The position numbers were made by a program, and so were the translations under genes. Positions 15,952 to 23,692 of a stretch of DNA of 64,000 nucleotides are shown here, one piece after another; the first letter of the stretch is position 1; the number at the start of each line of letters is the position of its first letter. The notes under the pieces are model-generated. The model did not search any database. It was not told the origin of the DNA and worked only from the letters and a program-made list of their open reading frames with translations. Source of the DNA: Streptomyces sp. LBL (lineage in GTDB: Bacteria > Actinomycetota > Actinomycetes > Streptomycetales > Streptomycetaceae); the NCBI RefSeq assembly GCF_029893585.1, contig NZ_JARXYX010000026.1, positions 62,001 through 126,000 of the forward strand. Direction: 5' to 3'.

Positions 15952-16386
15952 TCAGGAGCCCAGCGCGCCAGGACGAAGGGTGTCCAGCTGCTTTCCTGTT
16001 GTTTCGAGCAGTTCCCGGAGCCGGGAACTGGCAAGGCGATCGATGTTCGGGAGGGCGAGAATAGATTCGAGAGCCGCGAGCGACTTTTCGCGCATGTTCC
16101 GCGATGGCGGGTGTATGTGAAACTCCAGCCGGTGGCCGTGATGGGCCTCTCGCAGCTGAAGAAGTTCGCTCGCCACGAAGACACTGTGCACGGAGGCGAA
16201 GAGTGAGCGTTTCTCGTTCCTGATCGCAGAGTTCACGAGATTCTCTTCGCGTTCCAGTTCATCGTAGTGCGGGTAGTGGGTGAACCGGCGCTCGTCGAGC
16301 ATGACGAGCGTGTGCGTGAGTTCATGCACATACGCCTCGATCAGGTCCTCGATCGCCCAGATCCGGTTCGACGCGCTTTCGCGCAT
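15952..16386 (-). pseudogene. second HExxH-motif protein, N-terminally truncated
   Basis: The frame encodes 144 residues that begin only about 18 residues before the motif (IEAYVHELTHTLVMLDERRF). The rest aligns with the C-terminal half of the neighbour at 15089-15934 (SAIRNEKRSLFASVHSVFVA against TAITGRRRSIFFAFQSFLIA). About 140 residues are missing in front. The 5' end overlaps the MFS gene by 65 nt in another frame, which points to a deletion that joined the MFS 3' end to the middle of this gene. It may still be translated from the ATG at 16386. Confidence 0.65.
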
Positions 16387-17611
16387 TCCCCGTGCGTGTT
16401 ACACCGACCGTCCAGACGGCTGCGCAGACGATGGCAAGCACAGCGAGCAGTCGGGTGGTGTCGGGCATGCCGATGGAGGCGGCCAAAGGTGCCACCGCGA
16501 GAGACGACACGCCTTGGAAAGCGGAGGAGAGGCCGAAGACGAGGACCATGACCCGGCCGCGGATGTGGTCGGGTGTCGCGAGCTGAAGGCCGTTGACCGC
16601 GAGGATGGCGCAGGCACCCACTCCGATGTGGCCGACCAGGGCGGCGGCCATGCCGGGACCGAGGGCTGTGACCTGCGCCAGGGCAAGATAGCCGGACCCG
16701 AAGAGCGCCAGGGCAGCACCGGCCGCGTGCAGTCTGCGGCGCATCGACCCGGCGACGAGTCGTCGGCCAAGGAAGGGACCCACTACTGCGCCGAGTCCTT
16801 GTGCCAGATACAGGGCCCCGACGCCGGCGTCACCGACGTGGAAGCGGTCGAGGGCGTAAACAGGCAGCAGGCCGACCATGCCGTAGCAGAGGCGCAGTCC
16901 CACGGTCAGCCAGAGAAAGGCGGAGACCACCGGGGTGGTCCGTACGAAGGTCCAGAGTTCGGCGGTATCGGCCCGCATCCGGATCCGGCGATTCGCGATC
17001 GTCTTGGAGAGCGGCTGCCTGATCCTCATCATAAGGAGTGCGGAGGCGGCGAAGGTTGCCCCGTCGATGACGAGAGTGACCGAGGAGCCCCATGCCGCGG
17101 AGACCACGCCTCCCAGACCGGCTCCCACAAGGAGGCCCGCCGAGTACAGGCTTCCCAAAGCGGTCTGTGCCAGTGGAAGCTCTCGGGCAGTGACGAGGTT
17201 CGGCAGTGCGGCCTCGGGGATGGGACTCGCGATCGCTGCGGCGATGGACAGTCCTGCCAGGCACCCGAGGGCCAGAGGGACGGACTGGATGTGGAAGGCG
17301 ACCAGCAGGCCGACGACCGGGATGATCGCGCCCAGGTCACACGCGATGCGCAGGCGTTGCCGGTCGAACCGGTCGGTGAGGGGTCCGATCAGCGGCAGCA
17401 GCACGACCCCGGGCAGGGAGTTGACGGCGAACAGCAGTGCTGTCCATCCCGGCGAACCCGTGTGGCGGTAGACGAAGCTACTCAGGGCGACGAAAGTGAA
17501 CCAGTCGCCGGTCAGGCTGAGAGCGGAAGCGCAGAAGAGGCGTCGGAAGTCGGCGTTGTCACGCAGGAGCGCGACGAGACTTCCGTGAGGGCGGCGTCGA
17601 GCTAGGAACAC
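16322..17611 (-). CDS. MFS exporter
   Basis: A protein of 429 residues from GTG at 17611, which has GGAG 6 nt upstream; the frame is open to a GTG at 17701 with no ribosome site. It has about twelve membrane helices of the MFS_3/enterobactin-exporter type, with the loop 2-3 motif GPLTDRFDRQRLRIACDL and a second-half repeat (LGRRLVAGSMRRRLHAAG). The last 20 residues (KRVEPDLGDRGPDRGVCA) are polar and are read over the truncated HExxH gene, so the natural C-terminus is probably lost. It probably exported the product of the HExxH locus. Confidence 0.8.
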   Translation of the reverse strand: MFLARRRPHGSLVALLRDNADFRRLFCASALSLTGDWFTFVALSSFVYRHTGSPGWTALLFAVNSLPGVVLLPLIGPLTDRFDRQRLRIACDLGAIIPVVGLLVAFHIQSVPLALGCLAGLSIAAAIASPIPEAALPNLVTARELPLAQTALGSLYSAGLLVGAGLGGVVSAAWGSSVTLVIDGATFAASALLMMRIRQPLSKTIANRRIRMRADTAELWTFVRTTPVVSAFLWLTVGLRLCYGMVGLLPVYALDRFHVGDAGVGALYLAQGLGAVVGPFLGRRLVAGSMRRRLHAAGAALALFGSGYLALAQVTALGPGMAAALVGHIGVGACAILAVNGLQLATPDHIRGRVMVLVFGLSSAFQGVSSLAVAPLAASIGMPDTTRLLAVLAIVCAAVWTVGVTRTGNARKRVEPDLGDRGPDRGVCA

Positions 17612-17844
17612 CAGTGACTCCAGCAGTGTGACGTCCCGAAAGATGGCCGGAACGAACGACGGAATGACGTCGTGTGTGCTCCGTGGCCTGCGGAGGGTCA
17701 CGGAGCGATCGCTGGTCAGTCACAGAGGTGATGCATGAGAGGCATCGTAGTGGTGATGTTGCCGTTCGCTACCAGAGACGACGAAATGTGCGTCGAGGAG
17801 CCCTTGCAGCCCGGAGTCAACGTCGGTGCCGCTGCGCCTGTTCG

Positions 17845-18002
17845 GTACGTCTGGCGGCGATAGTCGTCGTCAGACGCGGGTGCGAGGCCGTGTCGTGCGG
17901 CGGCCAGCTGTCTGGCCAACTGCCAGACGTGGTTGGCCGTTTGGCTGTCTGGGGACGTCTGGCGTTGCCTACGATGTCTGGCGATGCGCCTGAGGTGTCG
18001 TC
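17845..18002. promoter_or_regulatory. cluster of GTCTGG motifs upstream of the coiled-coil/winged-helix gene
   Basis: GTCTGG occurs at about 17849, 17910, 17947, 17957, 17976 and 18000, and the inverse CAGAC at about 17871 and 17924. One pair forms the near-palindrome GCCAGCTGTCTGGCCA. Spacing of the last four is 10, 19 and 24 bp, that is, 1-2 helical turns. The array runs up to 17 bp before the ATG at 18019, so it looks like a multi-site operator. The only frame across it on the minus strand is a TTG-started 67-codon one (17716-17919). Confidence 0.45.
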
Positions 18003-18018
18003 TGGCTGGGGAGGGCGG

Positions 18019-18666
18019 ATGGATTTCGCTGAAACGGATGAGGCTGCTGCGGCGTCAGGGGTGCGTGCGGCCGTGGACTTCTACGCCCGCAAGGCCAACC
18101 GTCTACAGGAGCGCCAGCGTGAGCTGGCTGCCGAACTCGCGGCTGTCCAAGATGATTTGCTGAAGACCCAGACCACCCGTGATCAGCTCGCCGGTGCTCT
18201 CGACGAGATCCTCGCTGAGGCGCCGAGCGCCGCCGAGGAACCGGAAGCCGCTTCGGAGACGGCCGGGAGCGACACCGTGCGCTCGCACGACGACTCCCCT
18301 GCTTCGGCAGCTGAGACGGCGGCGTCCCCGCAGGGACGTCGGCAGGCCGGCATGAAGAACGCGCGGCCGAAGCAGAGGGCTGGGGCGAAGTCCGGCGAGG
18401 TGATGCAGGCCATCGAGCAGTTGCTGGCCACGTCCGGGAAGCAGATGCACGTCAGGGATCTCACCGCTGCCCTGGGACGCCCGACGGAGGGCAAGGCCGG
18501 GACTGCGGCGGTGGAGACGATCCGCGCGACCTGCAAGCGGCTTGCCGGGCACGGACGGATCGCCGAGGTGAAGACCGCCGTGTTCGCGATCGTGCGGACC
18601 TCCGAGGCCGGGCAGGCAGCGCGGTCCGGGTCCGTTGATGAGATCGGGTTGAAAGGGGCCGCCTGA
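18019..18666 (+). CDS. coiled-coil protein with C-terminal winged-helix-like domain
   Basis: A protein of 215 residues, family not recognised. Residues about 20-65 form a strong coiled coil (YARKANRLQERQRELAAELA). An acidic Ser/Ala linker and a basic patch (KNARPKQRAGAKSG) follow. The end (QAIEQLLATSGKQMHVRDLT, TIRATCKRLAGHGRIAEV) looks like a small winged-helix DNA-binding domain. The ATG at 18019 has GGAGGGCGG directly before it; the frame is open upstream to 17674 but crosses the GTCTGG array. A dimeric DNA-binding protein that regulates itself through that array is the simplest reading. Confidence 0.55.
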   Translation: MDFAETDEAAAASGVRAAVDFYARKANRLQERQRELAAELAAVQDDLLKTQTTRDQLAGALDEILAEAPSAAEEPEAASETAGSDTVRSHDDSPASAAETAASPQGRRQAGMKNARPKQRAGAKSGEVMQAIEQLLATSGKQMHVRDLTAALGRPTEGKAGTAAVETIRATCKRLAGHGRIAEVKTAVFAIVRTSEAGQAARSGSVDEIGLKGAA

Positions 18667-18687
18667 CGACACCGCCATCCCAAAACT

Positions 18688-18719
18688 GTCCCCTCCTCCC
18701 GTTGCGGGGAGGAGGGGAC
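18688..18719. terminator. strong hairpin after the winged-helix gene
   Basis: GTCCCCTCCTCCC (18688-18700) and GGGAGGAGGGGAC (18707-18719) pair perfectly over 13 bp with a 6-nt loop, 22 nt after the stop. From 18720 to 18885 I see no gene. Confidence 0.7.
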
Positions 18720-18885
18720 GGGTTCCGTTGAGATTGGAGCCTCTTCGGAACCTTCGACGTGGACCCCTTCGTAGTGGCTCACGCACTCTCCCGAGGTTAG
18801 AGCAACCGTGCTCGCCCCGGGGGGTGCGTGGCCTATTTCGTCGTTCCCGCAAGCCACTGGTGCCCGGGAGCGGAAAGGCCGGTTT

Positions 18886-19197
18886 TCAGTGGTCGGGATG
18901 CGTTCCGCCGCAGGTCGGATACAGCGGCACGGCAAGGAAGTTCTCCAGGCGGGCGACGGTGGCGACGTCGGGCCAGCATCGGCCGGCGAGCAGGTCGGCG
19001 ATGGCCTGCCGGTTGCCCCCGGAGCCGGCGGAGGTCTGCCGCAGGCTCCGCTTCTGGATCGCCAGAGCGTCGGCGAGAGTACGCGCGATGGACTGAACGA
19101 CGACGGCACTGGGGTCGGTGAGCTGGGCGTGGGGCCAGGCTTCCGGATCGCGGGCAAGCTCGCGCGGCGGCCTTCGGCGGTTCATGCCTCCGACCAT
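18886..19197 (-). CDS. XRE-type helix-turn-helix protein
   Basis: A protein of 103 residues. The C-terminal half is a Cro/C1 HTH: SIARTLADALAIQKRSLRQT, then GGNRQAIADLLAGRCWPDVA and TVARLENFLAVPLYP. The N-terminus is MNRRRPPRELARDPEAW. ATG at 19197 is chosen because AAAGGAG lies about 10 nt upstream; a second ATG at 19185 gives four residues less. The frame stays open far upstream but only as antisense of the transposase gene. It is divergent from the transposase fusion. The function is unknown; it is probably a regulator carried by the island. Confidence 0.65.
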   Translation of the reverse strand: MVGGMNRRRPPRELARDPEAWPHAQLTDPSAVVVQSIARTLADALAIQKRSLRQTSAGSGGNRQAIADLLAGRCWPDVATVARLENFLAVPLYPTCGGTHPDH

Positions 19198-19272
19198 GCA
19201 GATGCACTCCTTTCCGTGAAGATCGGCTTCAACCCCTTCACTGGCTGCTTGACCAGCCGGTGGGCTTGGGCC

Positions 19273-21252
19273 GTGACGTTGAACTCGGAGATCTCCGGCC
19301 GGATCCGTGACTACCGCCCGAGGCTGCCGCACCGGCAGTGGGCGCCGGTCGCCGACCAGGTACGGGCGACGGTGGCGGCTACCGCCCCGGCCACCTGCTA
19401 CGAGGTGCGGCGGCTTCTGTATGCCGTCGGGCGGCTGGCGGTGTGGGCCGACAGCGGCGGACTGCCGCGCGATCCAGGGGTGTGGCTGCGGACGGAGACG
19501 ATCGACGCGTTCGTACTGTCGAGCTGCCCGGGCCTGGAGGGCTCGACCGTGCAGACCTGCCGGACCTGGCTGCGTCGCACTCGGGAAGCTGCCGCGAGCC
19601 GACGCCTCTACCGGGGCTTCGACCGCATCACCACCGTCCTCGACCCCGCCCGCTGCGACCGTCGCTCGCGTCTGCCCCAGGAGATCGCCGACGCCTACGC
19701 CGACGCCTGGAACGTCCCCTCCGGCCGACAAGCCGCCGAACGGCTCCAGCAGTTGGCCAACCAGCTGGTCCTGGCCCCGGTTCGATCTGCCGACTCCCGG
19801 GGCCTTCTGCGTGGCTGGCGCGGAGACGTCGGCGTGGACGCCACCCCCATCCCGGTCCTCGCCCGCCACGCCAGCGAACGGTCCCAGACCGCCTCGGTGG
19901 AGATCACCGCGGGCTGGCACTTCAGCGGGGGCTCCGACGAAGGCACCTTCGGCTGCAGCGCCACGTTCGCCGTCGCCGCGCACCGCCGCCGCCCTGGCGA
20001 GCCCGCAGGCAAGCCGACGGCCTACCCACAGATGTGCGTCGGCCTGATCCTGGACACCCCCACCGTCCGCACCGGCCGCAACGCCGTCCTCGCCCTGGAG
20101 GAACTCGGCAGCCTCGGCCTGCCGGTGGGCACCTGCGCGGCCGACCGCGCCTACACCGGATACGCTCCCGAGAATTTCCAGATCCCCGTACGCCGCCTCG
20201 GCTACCGCCTGGCACTGGACTACAAGGTCAACGATCGTGGTGAACAGGGCAGCTGGCAGGGCGCCCTGCTCATCGACGGCTCCCTCGCCTGCCCCTGCAC
20301 GCCCACCACACTGGCGCACGCCACCCAGGGCCTGGGCGACAAGGCCGTACGGGAGATCAGGGACAACCAGCAGCTCACTGACCACATCGCCGCCCGGGGA
20401 CCGTACTTCCTCAAAACCAAACAAGGACCCGACGCCCGCGGCGCCATCCGCCTGCACTGCCCCGCCGCCGGACCATCCCCGTCGGTGAACTGCGCCCGCC
20501 GCGACCGGCTCCGACCCCGCACACCCCGTACTCCGGGCCCGCCCACTGCGGTGATCAATTTTGCCGACAGCCGCAAACGCGCAGCCCATCCGGCCGCCCG
20601 GCCGACCATCCAGCTTCCCGCAGACGAATGGCTCACCCACCCGCCGGCGGACGAACTGCCCGCCGTCTGCGGCAAATCCGACATCACCGTGCCCGCAGAC
20701 GCCTCCGGCGACCTCAAGACCGCCAAGTTCCGGCAGGACAGCCACTACCTGTCCGACGACTGGATCGCCGCTTACAAGCCCATCCGGTCCCACAACAAGG
20801 GGATCCACGGACGCCTCAAGAGCGACGAACTCGACATCGGCAACCCGAAACACCGCCCGGCACGAGGCCAGGTCGCCCAGACCCTCCTCGTCGCCCTCAT
20901 GGTCACCGTCGGCAACCTCGACATCCTCGAAGCCTGGCTCTACCAGCGCACCGGCACCCACCTCACCGACACCGACTTCGAACACATCGATCCCCAGCCA
21001 CCGGCTCGGTGTCGGCCAGAGACCGGCCCGACGGCACAGACCGGACGGCCACCGCCACCACCACAGGTCTCTGAACCAGAAGAACAACACACGACCACCG
21101 CCAGCCCCGGCACCCCGGGGCCGACCGTCATGCGCTCAACAGGGCCCGACCGGACAGCGACACCGCCAAAGCCGTTGACCACCGACGTCCATCACCCCGA
21201 ACACCATCGAACAGACCCCGGAAACGACGAAGATCCCGCGCGATCATCATGA
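19273..21252 (+). CDS. insertion element transposase fused to an integrase-like N-terminus (copy 2)
   Basis: 659 residues from GTG at 19273 (start uncertain). Residues 1-115 (SEISGRIRDYRPRLPHRQW, AVGRLAVWADSGGLPRDPGV, STVQTCRTWLRRTREA) resemble the core-binding part of tyrosine-recombinase-like proteins. From about residue 116 (YRGFDRITTVLDPARCDRR) it becomes a DDE-type transposase: VGVDATPIPVLARH, ITAGWHFSGGSDEGTFG, GTCAADRAYTGYAP, RLHCPAAGPSPSV. The position that carries E in NIEGLNG of copy 1 is K here (HNKGIHGRLKS), so the catalytic Glu seems lost. It ends beside the tRNA gene. The protein is full length but probably inactive. Confidence 0.65.
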   Translation: MTLNSEISGRIRDYRPRLPHRQWAPVADQVRATVAATAPATCYEVRRLLYAVGRLAVWADSGGLPRDPGVWLRTETIDAFVLSSCPGLEGSTVQTCRTWLRRTREAAASRRLYRGFDRITTVLDPARCDRRSRLPQEIADAYADAWNVPSGRQAAERLQQLANQLVLAPVRSADSRGLLRGWRGDVGVDATPIPVLARHASERSQTASVEITAGWHFSGGSDEGTFGCSATFAVAAHRRRPGEPAGKPTAYPQMCVGLILDTPTVRTGRNAVLALEELGSLGLPVGTCAADRAYTGYAPENFQIPVRRLGYRLALDYKVNDRGEQGSWQGALLIDGSLACPCTPTTLAHATQGLGDKAVREIRDNQQLTDHIAARGPYFLKTKQGPDARGAIRLHCPAAGPSPSVNCARRDRLRPRTPRTPGPPTAVINFADSRKRAAHPAARPTIQLPADEWLTHPPADELPAVCGKSDITVPADASGDLKTAKFRQDSHYLSDDWIAAYKPIRSHNKGIHGRLKSDELDIGNPKHRPARGQVAQTLLVALMVTVGNLDILEAWLYQRTGTHLTDTDFEHIDPQPPARCRPETGPTAQTGRPPPPPQVSEPEEQHTTTASPGTPGPTVMRSTGPDRTATPPKPLTTDVHHPEHHRTDPGNDEDPARSS

Positions 21253-21306
21253 TCGCCGGGATCTCGTCAACCGACCTCGAGCGAACTCAAGAACGGCCGT
21301 GCGTGG
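21232..21306. mobile_element. right end of insertion element copy 2, touching the tRNA-Ala gene
   Basis: An imperfect hairpin (GATCCCGCGCGATC at 21232-21245 with GATCGCCGGGATC at 21251-21263) is followed by GAGCGAACTCAAGAAC and GTGCGTGG, the same terminal order as copy 1. GTGCGTGG overlaps the last bases of the tRNA gene (3' end at 21304). This suggests insertion at, or capture of, the tRNA 3' end. Confidence 0.5.
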
Positions 21307-21377
21307 ACCTGTGGGGATTTGAACCCCAGACCCCCTCGATGCGAACGAGGTGCGCTACCAGACTGCGCCACAGGCCC
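21304..21377 (-). tRNA. tRNA-Ala (anticodon CGC)
   Basis: On the minus strand the 74-nt gene begins GGGCCTG and ends CAGGTCC-A. These pair over 7 bp with a G3:U70 wobble, the identity element of alanine tRNA. The D arm is GCGC...GCGC, the anticodon arm CCTCG-TTCGCAT-CGAGG gives anticodon CGC (codon GCG), and the T arm is GGGGTTCAAATCCCC. CCA is not encoded. It is the border between the accessory island and the conserved sepX-galU operon. Confidence 0.93.
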
Positions 21378-21475
21378 TTGCAACGAGTGAAACTCTAGCA
21401 TCCCCGTCAGGGTGCTTGGAAATCCGTTCCGGGCTGGTCAAGGCCGCGGTACGTCAGCCGTATGTCAGCCGTACG

Positions 21476-22765
21476 TCACTCGTTGGCGGCGCGGGGGCGG
21501 TCGCCGTCCTCGTACTGGTCGAAGAGCGGAGTGCGGCCGCGTTCGCGGGCGCGGCGGGCGGAGGCGGCGCGACGGGCGTCGGTACGGCCGCCGGCCGCGG
21601 GCTTGCCCTCCGCGTCGTCGGGCGGCTCCTCCGATCCCCCGTCAGGTGCTACGGGCTCCGCCTCCTGCTCGGGCGTGACGGCGCTGGACCGCGCGGAGCT
21701 CCACGCGTCGGGCGCCCCCAGGTCCACGTCGGAGGTGGCCCGCGGGGCGACCGGGGCGGTCACGTACGTCGGCAGCGGCACCGGTACCGGGTCCCAACTG
21801 TCCCCGTGTCCGGGGCGCTGTTGCCGTTCCCGCTGCTGGTCGACCCACTCGGCGTGGTCGGTCTGCTCGACGAGCGCGCGCCGGTCCGCGGCGAGCGCCG
21901 ACAGCCCGGGGTCGGTCGCCGTCTCGGGGCTCTCGTCCGGCTCCTCGAAGGCGACGCCCGCGTCCACGGAGGCTCGTCGGCGCGGCTGGCGGGCGCGCTC
22001 ACGCAGCCGCTGCGCGGCGGCCTCGGCCATCCGCCGGTCCATCTGGTAGGCGAAGCGCCGGCGCTCCTTGGAGCGCAGGTGGGCGATGTACGCGCTGAGC
22101 AGTATGGCGGGCACGCCGGGCGCCCACAGGAACGCGAGCCCTCCGACCGCGGCGACGATCGCGCCCAGCGTGAAGGCGAGGAACAGCATGACCGTCGTAC
22201 GCCGACGGCGCGCGAGGACCTTCATACGCCGGGCGCGCGCCGCGGCCGCCTCCGCGGAGACCGCGCGCCGGGCGGCCTGCGCCCGCTGCGCTGCCGTCCC
22301 GGCCCCTGCTCTCCGCGCGGAGCCGCCCGCGTCCTCACGCCCGGACTCGCGGCCCGGCCCACGCGCCGCCCCCTCACGGACAGGCTCGCGCGCCGGTTCC
22401 CGCTCCGGTTCCGCCCGTCCCGGTTCCGCCCGTCCCGGTTCCGCCCGTCCCGGGCTCTGCTCCTGGACCGCCGCCCGTGCCTGCGGGTCGGTCGGAGGCA
22501 TGGCGAAGGCGCGGACGTCCACCGAGTCGGTGACGGCGTCCGTGTCGACGGCGCCGGACTCCCCCTCCTCGGTGGAGCGCGCCCGCAGGTCCTTGGCGTA
22601 CCGGCGCTCCATCCCCGCCCGTCCGGACAACAACCGGATGGCTGTGCTGAAGCGTTCCGTCGGACGGGCCTCGTTCAGCTCGTCCTGCCTACGGAGCCAC
22701 ATCGGCACCAAGTAGGCGGCCCAGGCCCCGACAATGACTGCGTAGATGAGGCCGCTGCTGCTCAC
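21476..22765 (-). CDS. sepX: divisome membrane protein SepX/GlpR
   Basis: A protein of 429 residues. The N-terminal helix (GLIYAVIVGAWAAYLVPMWL) and two central helices (VMLFLAFTLGAIVAAVGGLA, PGVPAILLSAYIAHL) enclose a Pro/Arg/Glu-rich cytoplasmic linker with a GRAEP repeat. The C-terminal half is long, charged and disordered. This is the architecture of the actinomycete division protein SepX (GlpR in Corynebacterium), which binds the gephyrin-like protein Glp and stabilises FtsZ rings. Its place downstream of glp in the galU-glp-moaC-mog-GNAT series supports the call. It is the last gene of the operon; the tRNA follows about 100 bp downstream on the same strand. Confidence 0.85.
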   Translation of the reverse strand: MSSSGLIYAVIVGAWAAYLVPMWLRRQDELNEARPTERFSTAIRLLSGRAGMERRYAKDLRARSTEEGESGAVDTDAVTDSVDVRAFAMPPTDPQARAAVQEQSPGRAEPGRAEPGRAEPEREPAREPVREGAARGPGRESGREDAGGSARRAGAGTAAQRAQAARRAVSAEAAAARARRMKVLARRRRTTVMLFLAFTLGAIVAAVGGLAFLWAPGVPAILLSAYIAHLRSKERRRFAYQMDRRMAEAAAQRLRERARQPRRRASVDAGVAFEEPDESPETATDPGLSALAADRRALVEQTDHAEWVDQQRERQQRPGHGDSWDPVPVPLPTYVTAPVAPRATSDVDLGAPDAWSSARSSAVTPEQEAEPVAPDGGSEEPPDDAEGKPAAGGRTDARRAASARRARERGRTPLFDQYEDGDRPRAANE

Positions 22766-22958
22766 GCCTCACACGGTAGAGGGGTTTGCATGAGGCCATC
22801 TGCCAATTGCGCGGTGTGTCGCACGATCTGGCTGATGTTTCGAGCTTTTTTTGTGACCGATGCGATCAGCGGACCGCCGGAGCCGTGAATTCAATGCTCC
22901 GAGGCGGTCATCCACCGATCATTTTCGAACACATATTCAATTTCCGGGGTCATGGTCA

Positions 22959-23060
22959 CACGCGGCGCGTTACCTCGCCACACGCAGCGCGTCACATCAC
23001 CTCACGCAGCGCGTCACATCACCTCACGCAGCGCGTCACATCACCTCACGCAGCGCGTTA
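22959..23060. repeat. 22-nt tandem repeat running into the GNAT stop codon
   Basis: Units at 22959-22980 (degenerate), 22981-23002, 23003-23024 and 23025-23046 (three identical, starting CACGCAGCGCGTCAC) and a partial unit at 23047-23060. The last unit contains the stop codon of the GNAT gene. The rest of the gap (22766-22958) is AT-richer than its surroundings and shows no gene. Confidence 0.85.
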
Positions 23061-23687
23061 TGCGGGATTGTCGTGCGGCGTGCTCCTGGAGCGTGCCCGC
23101 TGCCAGCGCCTGAGCAAACCGTCGGGCGCCTCTTCCGCGGTGAGCGCGAACACGAGGTGGTCGCGCCAGGCGCCGTCGATGTGGAGATAGCGCGGGCGCA
23201 GCCCCTCGTCGCGGAATCCGAGTTTCTCCACCACCCGGCGGCTCGGCCCGTTCTCAGGGCGAATGCAGACCTCGATGCGGTGCAGACCGACGGCGCGGAA
23301 ACAGTGGTCCACGACGAGCGCCACGGAGGTCGGCATGACACCGCGGCCGGCCACCGATTCGTCCACCCAGTAACCGATGTGCCCCGAACACATCGAGCCC
23401 CAGGTGATCCCCGCGACCGTCAGTTGTCCGACCAGTCGCCCCTGGTACTCGATGACGAACGGCAGCATCCGTCCGGCGTTCGCCTCGGCCCGCAGATGTC
23501 TGACCATCTGCCGGTAGGTCGGCCGGTGCGCGATCGGCCCACTGGGCGTGGGCGGCGGAATGGTCGCCTCCCAGGGCCGCAGCCAGTCCCGGTTGCGCCG
23601 GTTGACCTCGCGCCAGGCCCGCTGGTCGCGCATCTTTATCGGCCTCAGGACGACGTCGCCGTCCGCCAGTACGGCGGGCCAGGACAC
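23058..23687 (-). CDS. GNAT acetyltransferase, RimJ/RimL type
   Basis: A protein of 209 residues. It has the N-terminal DGDVVLRPIKMRDQRAWREV, the core GHIGYWVDESVAGRGVMPTS with the acetyl-CoA loop, and GLHRIEVCIRPENGPSRRVV with EKLGFRDEGLRPRYLHIDG, all standard for enzymes acetylating protein N-termini. The start is a GTG at 23687, 6 nt after the mog stop. It sits in a conserved operon order between mog and sepX. The last codons are covered by the 22-nt tandem repeat, so the C-terminus may vary between strains. Confidence 0.85.
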   Translation of the reverse strand: MSWPAVLADGDVVLRPIKMRDQRAWREVNRRNRDWLRPWEATIPPPTPSGPIAHRPTYRQMVRHLRAEANAGRMLPFVIEYQGRLVGQLTVAGITWGSMCSGHIGYWVDESVAGRGVMPTSVALVVDHCFRAVGLHRIEVCIRPENGPSRRVVEKLGFRDEGLRPRYLHIDGAWRDHLVFALTAEEAPDGLLRRWQRARSRSTPHDNPA

Positions 23688-23692
23688 GCTGT

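Noticed and set aside
18886..21090. Long minus-strand frame continuing upstream of the XRE protein
   Set aside because: Only the last 103 codons resemble a protein family; the rest is antisense of the transposase.
22959..23060. CRISPR-like array
   Set aside because: The 22-nt units are contiguous with no spacers, and no cas genes are present; the same holds for the other tandem repeats.
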